Shown here piece after piece: positions 25,697-34,122 of a stretch of 39,001 bases of DNA. The position numbers and the translations under genes were made by a program. Location of the stretch: contig JACQIV010000014.1 in assembly GCA_016198325.1 (NCBI GenBank), positions 1-39,001 on the forward strand, in the 5' to 3' direction. Source of the stretch: Candidatus Curtissbacteria bacterium. GTDB lineage: Bacteria; Patescibacteriota; Microgenomatia; Curtissbacterales; GWA2-41-24. Under the pieces are notes generated by a model. That model was given only the letters and a program-made list of their open reading frames with translations, was not told where the DNA came from and did no database searches. Within the stretch, counting starts at the first letter, position 1. Every line of letters starts with the position of its first letter.

Positions 25697-27118
25697 TCAC
25701 AACCGTGGGAACAAAGGTTTTTCCGATTTAATTTCCCCGTTAAACTGCTGCATAATCCTTTCCGAAGTTTCGGGCATAAAAGGAGAAAGATTATATGCAA
25801 TTTCACGGATTGCAGAGGCAATTGGTGTTATTACTGACTTTAACGCCTTACCATCCTTTTCCCATGGTTTTTCGTCATTTATTAATTTATCCAACCTCGA
25901 AACTTCCTCCCATATGGCAAAAGCGGCATGGTCAAATCTAAATTTATCCAAATTGGCAGAGACTTCTTTTAAGAATACATACTTTCCCTTTTTTGGAAGC
26001 TTCAGGCTTACTTCCTGGCACAGCCTTGCAACCCTTGCCACTAAATTACCAAGTCCGTTTGCCAACTCTCCATTGTAAATTTCTACTAACCTTTTTTCCG
26101 AAAAATCACCGTCTCCCCACGAAGGGATTTCCCGAAGTAAATAGTATCGAATAACTTCACTGCCGTACTTTTTAACCATTTCAAAAGGGTCGATCACATT
26201 ACCAAGAGTTTTGGAAATTTTTTGTCCCTCGATTGTTATATAACCATGCACAAATTCCAAGGTAGGCAGGGGGACTCCGGCAGAAGCGAGCATTGCTATC
26301 CAGTAAACAGCATGGAAACGGATGATACCCTTTCCAATCACGTGAATCCTATTTGGGTTAGTTGTCCAAAACTTACCAAAAAGTTTCTCTTCACGTGCAA
26401 AACCCAAAGCTGTCAAATAAGTGACCAATGCATCAAACCAGACGTACATCACCTGTGAATCGTCCCCGGGTACCGGAACTCCCCAACCCCTTGCTCTTTC
26501 GACTGACCGGGAAATACTAAAATCTTCCAGCCCGCCTTCAATAAAGGCGAGAACCTCTTTTTTCCTTGTCTGGGGAATTATTTTTAAACTGTCTTTTTTA
26601 ATTAATTCTCTCAGGAATTCTTGATAGTTACTAAGCTTAAAAAAATAATTTTCCTCTTCGACTTTGTCTATGTTTGTATGGCCATCCGGACACTTCCCGT
26701 CTTTTATCTCTAAAGGTGTATAAAAAGCCTCACAACCCACACAATAAAGCCCTTTATAGTTTTTCTTGTAAATGTCTTCTTTTTTACACAACGACCATAA
26801 TTTCTGGGCTCCCTTTATATGGCGTGCATCGGACGTCCTGTTAAAAACGTCCCATGTCAAATTGAGGGCAGGTTTTAAATCCTCAAACAATTTCGCATTT
26901 CTGTCAACAAGCTCCTTCGTGGAAATTCCTTCTGCTTCTGCCGCCTGGACATTTTTCAGCGAGTTTTCGTCCGCCCCGGAAGAAAAGTAAACATCGTTCC
27001 CCAATAATCTCTGGTACCTGACGTAACAATCGCTCATGACCGCCTCCAACGCAAAACCAATATGCGGAGCCGCATTGACGTAAGGTATAGCCGTCGTTAA
27101 ATAAACTTTTTTAGCCAT
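25697..27118 (-). CDS. metG: Methionyl-tRNA synthetase
   Basis: TAIPYVNAAPHIGFALEAV, CVGCEAFY...CPDGH, EGQKISKTLGNVIDPFE. Confidence 0.95.
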   Translation of the reverse strand: MAKKVYLTTAIPYVNAAPHIGFALEAVMSDCYVRYQRLLGNDVYFSSGADENSLKNVQAAEAEGISTKELVDRNAKLFEDLKPALNLTWDVFNRTSDARHIKGAQKLWSLCKKEDIYKKNYKGLYCVGCEAFYTPLEIKDGKCPDGHTNIDKVEEENYFFKLSNYQEFLRELIKKDSLKIIPQTRKKEVLAFIEGGLEDFSISRSVERARGWGVPVPGDDSQVMYVWFDALVTYLTALGFAREEKLFGKFWTTNPNRIHVIGKGIIRFHAVYWIAMLASAGVPLPTLEFVHGYITIEGQKISKTLGNVIDPFEMVKKYGSEVIRYYLLREIPSWGDGDFSEKRLVEIYNGELANGLGNLVARVARLCQEVSLKLPKKGKYVFLKEVSANLDKFRFDHAAFAIWEEVSRLDKLINDEKPWEKDGKALKSVITPIASAIREIAYNLSPFMPETSERIMQQFNGEIKSEKPLFPRL

Positions 27119-27165
27119 ATGGGAATTATATATTTAAATTCGAATCTCAATAAACTCGGACAATA

Positions 27166-29598
27166 TCAGTTGTCGTTTTTTTCCTGTTTCTGTTCGTTTT
27201 TATTACTATTTTCTATTTTTATTTCATTTGGCAGCCCGCCCTGTGGCAGTGGAGGAGAAGAAGGGCTTGGCGACGGCGAAGGGAAAAGCTGTGGGCAGGA
27301 AGCGCAGAAATCTTTTTTGGAATAAGGGTCCTGCACGACAATCTGTTCCTGTTCTTCCGCATTTGGCGAACCCGGTTCAACTACTTGGCCCGTTGTCTTG
27401 TCTATCCAGACCTTTGCTTTGGCAAAACTATCTTTCTTCGGCTCTGTCCCGGCGATGAAATATTCGGTTCTGTTTGAGCATTTTTCGCTTTTGGCTCCCC
27501 CTGTTGTTGAACAAACTTCTCTGGCTACGACTCCGGAAGGTACCTTAAACGCTTCGTTAACTTTGTCGCGTAAGACTTCGGCCATTACCGCATTCCAAAT
27601 AGGCGCTGCTCCTGTTACGCCTGAAGACAAAGAAGGGTGCATCGGAGTGTTGTCATTATTCCCTACCCAAGTTGCCACTAAATAGCTTGGCGTGTATCCG
27701 ATCGTCCAGTTATCCCGCTTGTCATCGGTCGTTCCGGTTTTAACTGCCACGGTTTTACCCTTTATATTTAGAAGCGAAGCCGGTCCGAATGCCGATGATC
27801 TTGCCCCATTGTCGGAAAGAATCGAAGAAATTAGAAAAGATGCTTCCGTAGAAAGTACGCGCTTGCCGCTTTTTTGTTTGAATTCCTCCAGTATTTTCCC
27901 CCTCGAATCTTCAACTTTCAGAACAGGAACAAGGTCAATTCTTTCTCCCTGGTTTGCAAAGACCCCGAAAGCGGTAGCCATCTCTGTCATTTTGACCTCT
28001 CCTCCACCAAGAGTCAGCGAAAGACCGTATCTGGAAGGGTCGGTCAGGGAATTTATTCCCATCTCGCTTGCTTTCTTGACCATTTCATCTACACCGTTTA
28101 GTGCCAAGACTTTAACAGCAGGGATGTTGTAAGAATTACCAAGGGCGTTACGGACAGTCACCGGACCGTGATATTTGCCGTCATAGTTAACAGGCCTGTA
28201 CGGGCTTGGTCCGCCAGAAAAAGTTGTTGCAACATCGATAATAATTGTCGCCGGTGTTATTAATTTTCGGTCCAGGGCAAGGCCATAATTTATAGGTTTA
28301 ATCGAAGAACCCGGTTGTCTCTGTGCAACCGTCACATTAACGTTTCCGTCCTCGTCTACATTGAAAAAATCACGGGAGCCGACCATTGCCAGTATTTCTC
28401 CGCTTTTTGGCTTGGTAACTAGTGCCGCCCCGTTACCGACCCTGAGCGGTTTTAATTTTTCGATATTTTCGCGGACAATCGATTCGCTTTTCTCCTGAAG
28501 ATCCAAATCAATAGTTGTTGTTACCTTCAAACCACCCTGAGCTGCCACAGTCTCACCATATTTTCCGGCCAGATATTCCCGCACATACATCACAAAATGG
28601 GGCGCCTTTATATCTGTAGCTGCGGACTTAAATTTTAACTCTTCGCCCGCCCCTGCATTTGCCTCCTCCTGTGAAATATATCCATCCTCAACCATTCTTC
28701 TCAACACAGCCAGTTGTCTATCCTTTGCCCTTTGAGGGTTCCCGGAAAACGGAGAAAAATAACTTGGCGCCTGTGGCAAACCGGCAAGTAATGCCGCTTC
28801 TCCAAGCGATAAATCTTCAACTTTTTTCCCGAAGTATTGTTCTGCCGCAGCAGATGCTCCCCATGCTGTCCCTCCATATGGGACTTGGTTTAAATACATC
28901 TCAAGTATCTCATTCTTGGAAAAGGCCATTTCCACCCTGAATGCCAGGTATAGCTCCTTAACTTTTCTGTTTATCGTTCGCTCCGGCGTTAAAAACGCGC
29001 TTTTTACAAGTTGTTGGGTAATAGTCGAACCTCCCTGTAAATTACCTTTAAAAACCGTACTCTCCGCTGCCCTTATAATTCCGTATATATCAAACCCCTT
29101 GTGTTTGTAAAAATCTTTGTCCTCGATAGCAATCGTTGCCTTTTCAAGAGTATCCGGGACTTCCGAAAGCGGGACAATCGTCCTATTTTCATCGGTATAA
29201 ACGTTATAAAGAAGCTTTCCGTTTCTGTCGTAAATCTTTGTGGTTTGGGGGACCTGCCTTTCTTCAAGCGCTCTGGGGCTCGGCAAATCTTTAGTAAAGT
29301 ACCAGATACCAATAATAATAAATGCGATAGTTACAAGGCCGAATTTAAAACTTTTATCTTGGTGGACAATTGGATGGTGGATTAGCGAACTAATTTTAGA
29401 AGAGATTCTTGGCGCTCTTTTTTTCAGGTCCAGATTTAGCCTCTTTAAAACAAAGTAGAGGCTGATAAAAAAGTGTCTAAGGATCCATATAGTAATATCA
29501 CCAAAAAAGGTGACAAGCCTGATAAACCAGGTTAAGAATCCGACGATTATAGAAAAAAAGAAGCCAATTACGGTCGAAAAATAATCCCTTTTTGCCAT
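27166..29598 (-). CDS. Class A penicillin-binding protein (GT51 plus transpeptidase)
   Basis: AIEDKDFYKHKGFD, GGSTITQQLVKS, EMYLNQVPYGG; QPGSSIKPI, VKTGTTDDKRDNWTIGYTPSYLVATWVGNNDN. Confidence 0.96.
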   Translation of the reverse strand: MAKRDYFSTVIGFFFSIIVGFLTWFIRLVTFFGDITIWILRHFFISLYFVLKRLNLDLKKRAPRISSKISSLIHHPIVHQDKSFKFGLVTIAFIIIGIWYFTKDLPSPRALEERQVPQTTKIYDRNGKLLYNVYTDENRTIVPLSEVPDTLEKATIAIEDKDFYKHKGFDIYGIIRAAESTVFKGNLQGGSTITQQLVKSAFLTPERTINRKVKELYLAFRVEMAFSKNEILEMYLNQVPYGGTAWGASAAAEQYFGKKVEDLSLGEAALLAGLPQAPSYFSPFSGNPQRAKDRQLAVLRRMVEDGYISQEEANAGAGEELKFKSAATDIKAPHFVMYVREYLAGKYGETVAAQGGLKVTTTIDLDLQEKSESIVRENIEKLKPLRVGNGAALVTKPKSGEILAMVGSRDFFNVDEDGNVNVTVAQRQPGSSIKPINYGLALDRKLITPATIIIDVATTFSGGPSPYRPVNYDGKYHGPVTVRNALGNSYNIPAVKVLALNGVDEMVKKASEMGINSLTDPSRYGLSLTLGGGEVKMTEMATAFGVFANQGERIDLVPVLKVEDSRGKILEEFKQKSGKRVLSTEASFLISSILSDNGARSSAFGPASLLNIKGKTVAVKTGTTDDKRDNWTIGYTPSYLVATWVGNNDNTPMHPSLSSGVTGAAPIWNAVMAEVLRDKVNEAFKVPSGVVAREVCSTTGGAKSEKCSNRTEYFIAGTEPKKDSFAKAKVWIDKTTGQVVEPGSPNAEEQEQIVVQDPYSKKDFCASCPQLFPSPSPSPSSPPLPQGGLPNEIKIENSNKNEQKQEKNDN

Positions 29599-29763
29599 TT
29601 TCTTGCCTTCAAATAATGTTCACATTCTATCTCACTTAGCCTCAATTTGACACTAGGCCAAAAAGGCCGCAGTCTGCCAAAAGTTGCGCTTTGAGCCGTG
29701 TATGAATAATACTGAAAAGGCGAAAAGCAAAACTTGGCAAAGTACCTTATAATTACTTGCTAA

Positions 29764-30234
29764 ATGGAAGAAAAACGGGGACCGATAGAAAAAGGCGAAA
29801 AAGGCTGGCCGGTAAACCCCTTCGGTGTTGTCGCTGTTGTAGTTTTTGTGCTTGTAATCGTTTTTTTAATCGCGCGGCCTCTTTTTCGGCAAAAAGCCCA
29901 AGGTGACCAAAACCAACAAACAAATTCACCGGGAGGAAGGATTATTTCACCGAATGCCGGAGATATCATCAGGTCGGGAAACTTGCCTCTTGAGCTTTCC
30001 GTAGACAGTCCAACTGACGCCCAAAAAGTCCAATTTTGGATAAAAAGCTATGCGGACGGTAAGTGGCAGATGGTTGGTGAAGACACTGGCTCGCCGTTTA
30101 AGCTTGACTGGCAGATCCCTAACGAATATCAAAACAAAGCAGTCGCCATTACCACCCACATCTACCAAAAAGACGGAAAAATAGTAAAAGACCCTGGCGG
30201 CTGGCGCGAAGGTATAATACTCCTATCGGAGTAA
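29764..30234 (+). CDS. Membrane-anchored Ig-like domain protein
   Basis: N-terminal TM then IISPNAGDIIRSGNLPLELSVDSPTDAQKVQFWI...; TATAAT at 29748-29753. Confidence 0.65.
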   Translation: MEEKRGPIEKGEKGWPVNPFGVVAVVVFVLVIVFLIARPLFRQKAQGDQNQQTNSPGGRIISPNAGDIIRSGNLPLELSVDSPTDAQKVQFWIKSYADGKWQMVGEDTGSPFKLDWQIPNEYQNKAVAITTHIYQKDGKIVKDPGGWREGIILLSE

Positions 30235-30332
30235 ATTTTCTAAATCCAAATTGCTCTAATTTCTAATCAATTTCACAAAATTTGAAAATTATTTAGATCA
30301 ATTAGAAATTAGGTAAATTAGGTTAATTTTCA

Positions 30333-30704
30333 TCAACTTCTCTTTCCCAAATAACTATAAAAAGCAAAAATAACGACCACCAAAAGCGCAAGGCTAACAT
30401 TAATTAGCGTGATTAATTTAAGAACTCCAAGTACGGCAAATAAAGCCAAAAAAAATGCCACAAAAAACGACATCTTAAAAGAAGTCTTAAAATACCAATC
30501 GCGGTCATACTTTTTATAGAACCTTGTCCTCAAAAAATACAAAACAGTTCCCAAAAAGCAGAAAAAAAAGATAAAAACCAAAAAAACAAAAAGCGTAAAA
30601 TAGCGCCAGGGGTTAGTTTCCGGATCGACTTCAAATACAATCCACAAAATTCCAAAAATAGAAGCAATAGTCAATAAGAATGTAAAAGGCAAAAACTTCT
30701 GCAT
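30333..30704 (-). CDS. Small four-TM membrane protein
   Basis: 123 aa, four hydrophobic segments. Confidence 0.6.
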   Translation of the reverse strand: MQKFLPFTFLLTIASIFGILWIVFEVDPETNPWRYFTLFVFLVFIFFFCFLGTVLYFLRTRFYKKYDRDWYFKTSFKMSFFVAFFLALFAVLGVLKLITLINVSLALLVVVIFAFYSYLGKRS

Positions 30705-30721
30705 AACTTAATCATAGTAGA

Positions 30722-30758
30722 GAGGACGGTCCTTGTCTTCCACATAAGGACCGTCCTC
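30722..30758. repeat. 13-bp perfect inverted repeat between divergent genes
   Basis: GAGGACGGTCCTT-N11-AAGGACCGTCCTC. Confidence 0.75.
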
Positions 30759-30777
30759 ATTTAAATTAATTTACTGA

Positions 30778-30783
30778 TATAAT
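30778..30783 (+). promoter_or_regulatory. TATAAT -10 element 8 nt upstream of the rmuC start codon
   Basis: TATAAT read directly; distance implies a leaderless or near-leaderless mRNA. Confidence 0.55.
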
Positions 30784-30791
30784 TCCCCAAA

Positions 30792-31781
30792 ATGGATCCA
30801 CAGCTACTCCAACTCTCAATCGGTGTTATCATTATTACTGCGCTTGTTGTCTTCTATCTTCAGATTAAAAAACTAACAGATACAAAATCTAAAGACGAAA
30901 CCACAAAACTCCTTACACAACTCGTCTCCGACATGCGCGGTTCCATGGATAAAACCACCGATTCCATGGTAAGGCAAACCAAAGCTATCAATGAACGTTT
31001 AGACCGTGCCGCGCAGGTGATATCAGGCGTTTCAAAATCTGTAGGCGAAATGACGGAACTGGGAAGGTCAATGAAAGATCTACAGGAATTCCTGCGCTCG
31101 CCAAAACTTCGGGGCCAAATAGGGGAGTCCATCCTCAAAGATTTGCTTTCGCAATCTCTCCCAAAGCAAAACTTTCATCTTCAATACGCTTTTAAGAGCG
31201 GAGAAATAGTCGATGCCGCCTTAAAACTCGAACAGGGAATCATTCCGATAGACGCCAAATTCCCTATGGAAAATTTTAGGAAGATGACAAAAGCAAAAGA
31301 CGAACAAGAGCAAGCGCAACATCGCAAATCATTTGTTTCGGACGTCAAAAAACACATCGATGCAATTTCCAACAAATATATCCGCCCACAGGAAGGAACC
31401 CTCGATTTTGCCCTCATGTACATTCCAAGTGAACCTATCTATTACGATATCCTCACCAATAATCCGGAACTCGACGAATATGCCTATACAAAACGCGTCC
31501 GCCCTGTTTCCCCAAACACGCTTTATGCTTATCTGCGCGCAATAATCATGTCGCTGGAAGGTTCAAGAATCGAAAAACAGGCAGGCCAGATATTGGCGGC
31601 CCTTCGTGAAATCGGCGACGAAACCACCAAGTTCGGATCAAGCCTCTCCATCCTCACCAAACATATAAAAAACGCCGCAGCATCAAGCGACGACGTCAAC
31701 ACCCGCTATGCACGCCTTTCCTCAAAAATTTCAACGGTCCAGACGATAGAAGAAAAAGCCACCAAAAGATTGAAAACTTAA
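30792..31781 (+). CDS. rmuC: RmuC family DNA recombination protein
   Basis: SPKLRGQIGESILKDLLSQSLPKQNFHLQYAFKSGEIVDAAL...IPIDAKFPMENFRKM...ALMYIPSEPIYYDI...VSPNTLYAYLRAI. Confidence 0.95.
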   Translation: MDPQLLQLSIGVIIITALVVFYLQIKKLTDTKSKDETTKLLTQLVSDMRGSMDKTTDSMVRQTKAINERLDRAAQVISGVSKSVGEMTELGRSMKDLQEFLRSPKLRGQIGESILKDLLSQSLPKQNFHLQYAFKSGEIVDAALKLEQGIIPIDAKFPMENFRKMTKAKDEQEQAQHRKSFVSDVKKHIDAISNKYIRPQEGTLDFALMYIPSEPIYYDILTNNPELDEYAYTKRVRPVSPNTLYAYLRAIIMSLEGSRIEKQAGQILAALREIGDETTKFGSSLSILTKHIKNAAASSDDVNTRYARLSSKISTVQTIEEKATKRLKT

Positions 31782-31847
31782 AGGTAATGCTATTTATCCT
31801 CCTGAAACTCAAAGTGTACGATTGAAGCAAGCCAAAGCCTTGTGCCC

Positions 31848-31876
31848 TTGACTAAAAATGAGTCTTATAGTATAAG
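31848..31876 (+). promoter_or_regulatory. Candidate promoter TTGACT-N17-TATAAG
   Basis: Read directly; -10 ends 8 nt before ATG 31885. Confidence 0.6.
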
Positions 31877-31884
31877 AGTGCAAA

Positions 31885-32325
31885 ATGTCACACTTTATTG
31901 AAGCTGCCAGAGAAAAATTGCGCAAAGAAGAACAGAAGGGATTCTTCACCAAGCAACTCTTTACTGTTGCGATAGATTTACTTCAAGAAAGGGGAGTCCC
32001 TTATCGTCAAGGTTTATTCAAATATTCATCAATTCTTCACACCATTAATTTTGCTGAACCACCCATTACAGTGACTGTGTTGGCCGGTACTAATTTAGAT
32101 AAAGCAAAATCTGTCTGGATAGCAGTCGAGGGAATGGATTATTGGCTGGGAACATTTAAAGAAGGAAAGGGCAAAGGCGAAAGATTTACTTCCGAAAAGA
32201 GACGCCTTAGATTGTCTGACAATCGGGTTTCTGGAAGTGGTATGGACGCTGAATTTGAAGAAATATCGAACCATCTTGAGGTGTTAAACTTAGTTCAAAG
32301 AGAAGTTTCCCAAACGCAAGAATAA
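31885..32325 (+). CDS. Conserved-looking hypothetical protein
   Basis: 146 aa soluble ORF with its own promoter-like sequence; no family recognised. Confidence 0.55.
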   Translation: MSHFIEAAREKLRKEEQKGFFTKQLFTVAIDLLQERGVPYRQGLFKYSSILHTINFAEPPITVTVLAGTNLDKAKSVWIAVEGMDYWLGTFKEGKGKGERFTSEKRRLRLSDNRVSGSGMDAEFEEISNHLEVLNLVQREVSQTQE

Positions 32326-32427
32326 TCATAAATTCTAAAGAAAATTTTGCAGTTTTTCTCTACAGACCCCTTTTTAATGGTTGTTAATTTTATTATGGGT
32401 AAATAGCCGCAATTCCGGCTCGGTTAT

Positions 32428-32462
32428 AAAAAATCCCCTCGACAGAGAATTTGGCGAGGGGA
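32428..32462 (-). terminator. Intrinsic terminator for the PSP-rich exported protein gene
   Basis: Minus strand TCCCCTCG-N13-CGAGGGGA followed by TTTTTT. Confidence 0.75.
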
Positions 32463-32485
32463 ACAGCCGACCGCAAAGTTGGCCA

Positions 32486-33319
32486 CTAACTAACCAAATT
32501 TTGTAAAAATGCAAGCACTTGTCCGATAAAGATGATTGCCTGGTCAATTGGTCCGTTTGTTTTAACCTGAACATTTACATTTCCAGATAATGGCTCGGGC
32601 GATGCGGAAGGTGATGGTGTAGGGGAAACGGATGGTTCAGGCAAAACTTCCGGACTTGCAGACGGTGTTGGTGATACGTCAGGCGAAGGCGATGGACTAA
32701 CCACCGGTGAAGGGCTGGTACTTGCGTCCGGTGATGCACCGGGTGAAGCAACAGGTGTCGGTGTTGGTGATGGTGAAGGGTTCGTTACGTTTCCCGCAAG
32801 GTCTTGAAGAAATCCCAGAACACTACCTAAAAATGAAATAACTTGGTCAATCGGCCCTGAAGCTTTTATTTTGACTTTGACATTACCGGAAACTGTGGGT
32901 GACGGACTCGATGTCGGTGAGGCTTCAGGCGAAGCTGAAGCATCCGGGCTTCCGCTTGGACTGGCACTCGGGTCTGCACTAGCAGATGGCGAAGCATTTG
33001 GTGATGCAAAAGGGAATCCGGAAGGAAATGGACTTCCTAAAAAGGGAAAACTTCCTTTGAATTTAAATTGAAATTTCCCCTTATTAGCACCCCTCGCATT
33101 ATTATCCTCATGGTCTTCATCCTCCTCCTCGTTTTCATCCTCGTGTTCATTTTCAATTTTAATTTTGCTTTTTGCCTCTAAATTGCCCTGGCTGGAATTA
33201 CTATTCAGTTTAAATTCGAACTGTGATTTATTTTTGTTTTCGGATTTTGCAAAGGCTGGAGTGGTTCCTATAAGGAGAAAAAGAATTACAAAAAACAGTA
33301 GCAGTTTTTTCATCTTCAA
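32486..33319 (-). CDS. Secreted low-complexity protein with two copies of an SGNVxVxxKxxGPIDQxIxFxGxVLxFLQ motif
   Basis: Signal peptide MKKLLLFFVILFLLIGTTPAFA; SPSPSP/SASP linkers; duplicated about 33-aa motif. Confidence 0.75.
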   Translation of the reverse strand: MKMKKLLLFFVILFLLIGTTPAFAKSENKNKSQFEFKLNSNSSQGNLEAKSKIKIENEHEDENEEEDEDHEDNNARGANKGKFQFKFKGSFPFLGSPFPSGFPFASPNASPSASADPSASPSGSPDASASPEASPTSSPSPTVSGNVKVKIKASGPIDQVISFLGSVLGFLQDLAGNVTNPSPSPTPTPVASPGASPDASTSPSPVVSPSPSPDVSPTPSASPEVLPEPSVSPTPSPSASPEPLSGNVNVQVKTNGPIDQAIIFIGQVLAFLQNLVS

Positions 33320-33395
33320 AAATTAAAACGGATAAAATCCAAAAATGTTACAGAACAATGATTTTTCTAAAAACCCAATACCCAATACAAATAAA

Positions 33396-33424
33396 GACCA
33401 TTAGGGGTTAAACCCCTAATGGTC
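33396..33424. repeat. 29-bp REP-like palindrome flanking the RAYT gene (3' side)
   Basis: GACCATTAGGGGTT-A-AACCCCTAATGGTC, 14-bp perfect arms. Confidence 0.9.
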
Positions 33425-33428
33425 ATAT

Positions 33429-34076
33429 TCAATCAATAATGAGATTGTCTATTTTTTTCAATCCCCCCGCATAATCAGCATGATCGTGTATGAATTTTTT
33501 ATATTCAGTCCTAGAAGGGAAAAAATCAGTAATAACAGTAGTTTCGCAAAAAGTTTCGTCAGACTTGAAAATAAAATCTTTATAAGATGACCATTGGTAT
33601 GAATCCAGGTCTTCAGTTAAACCAGCTACATATGGGTTCAAATGAATATATCTTGTTATATGAATCAGTTGTTCGTCATTCTTTATTCTTACAGCCTTAA
33701 AAGGTCCCTGCATTAAGCTTCCCGACCTTACATATTTTTTATTGAAGTATTCTGTATAAGCATTGGTGATCTGTTTCAAAAACTTAGAAATACCGCTCTT
33801 AGTTGTTTGTTTTAAAAGGAGATGAAAGTGGTTTGGCATCAGGCAATAACTAACCAAAGCAGCTTCCTTTGAAAGATTTTTATTATGAAGCCTTATTGGT
33901 AGACGCGGATATTTAGTAAGAACTCTTTCTAAGGGATAAAGATATATAAACAAATAGTAGATAAAAATTTTGTAATCCTTTTCGTCTAGAAAAATCTTTC
34001 TTTTTTCGACGCCTCTATTGAATACATGATAATAGGCATTTTCCTCATACTCTCGAACGACGTATTTAGAAGGCAT
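33429..34076 (-). CDS. REP-associated tyrosine transposase (RAYT), Y1/HUH family
   Basis: YYHVFNRGVEKRKIF; PNHFHLLLK (HUH); ITNAYTEYFNKKY (catalytic Tyr region); GPFKAVRI, ITRYIHLNP. Confidence 0.92.
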   Translation of the reverse strand: MPSKYVVREYEENAYYHVFNRGVEKRKIFLDEKDYKIFIYYLFIYLYPLERVLTKYPRLPIRLHNKNLSKEAALVSYCLMPNHFHLLLKQTTKSGISKFLKQITNAYTEYFNKKYVRSGSLMQGPFKAVRIKNDEQLIHITRYIHLNPYVAGLTEDLDSYQWSSYKDFIFKSDETFCETTVITDFFPSRTEYKKFIHDHADYAGGLKKIDNLIID

Positions 34077-34099
34077 AATTAGGGGTTAAACCCCTAATT
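34077..34099. repeat. 23-bp REP-like palindrome flanking the RAYT gene (5' side)
   Basis: AATTAGGGGTT-A-AACCCCTAATT; shares the 21-nt core ATTAGGGGTTAAACCCCTAAT with the 33396-33424 copy. Confidence 0.9.
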
Positions 34100-34122
34100 C
34101 AGACTAATGTTAAAATAAGGCC

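Noticed and set aside
27060-27118. MetRS signature HIGF instead of HIGH, and KISKT instead of KMSKS
   Set aside because: The last position of HIGH and these KMSKS substitutions vary in MetRS; the remaining sequence is normal, so I do not treat it as a functional anomaly.
27398-28132. Plus-strand ORFs (95 and 146 aa) antisense to the class A PBP
   Set aside because: PBP transpeptidase motifs lie on the other strand; these are shadow ORFs.
32871-33071. 66-aa Gly/Glu-rich ORF antisense to the PSP-rich exported protein
   Set aside because: Low-complexity mirror of the SPSP repeats, not an independent gene.
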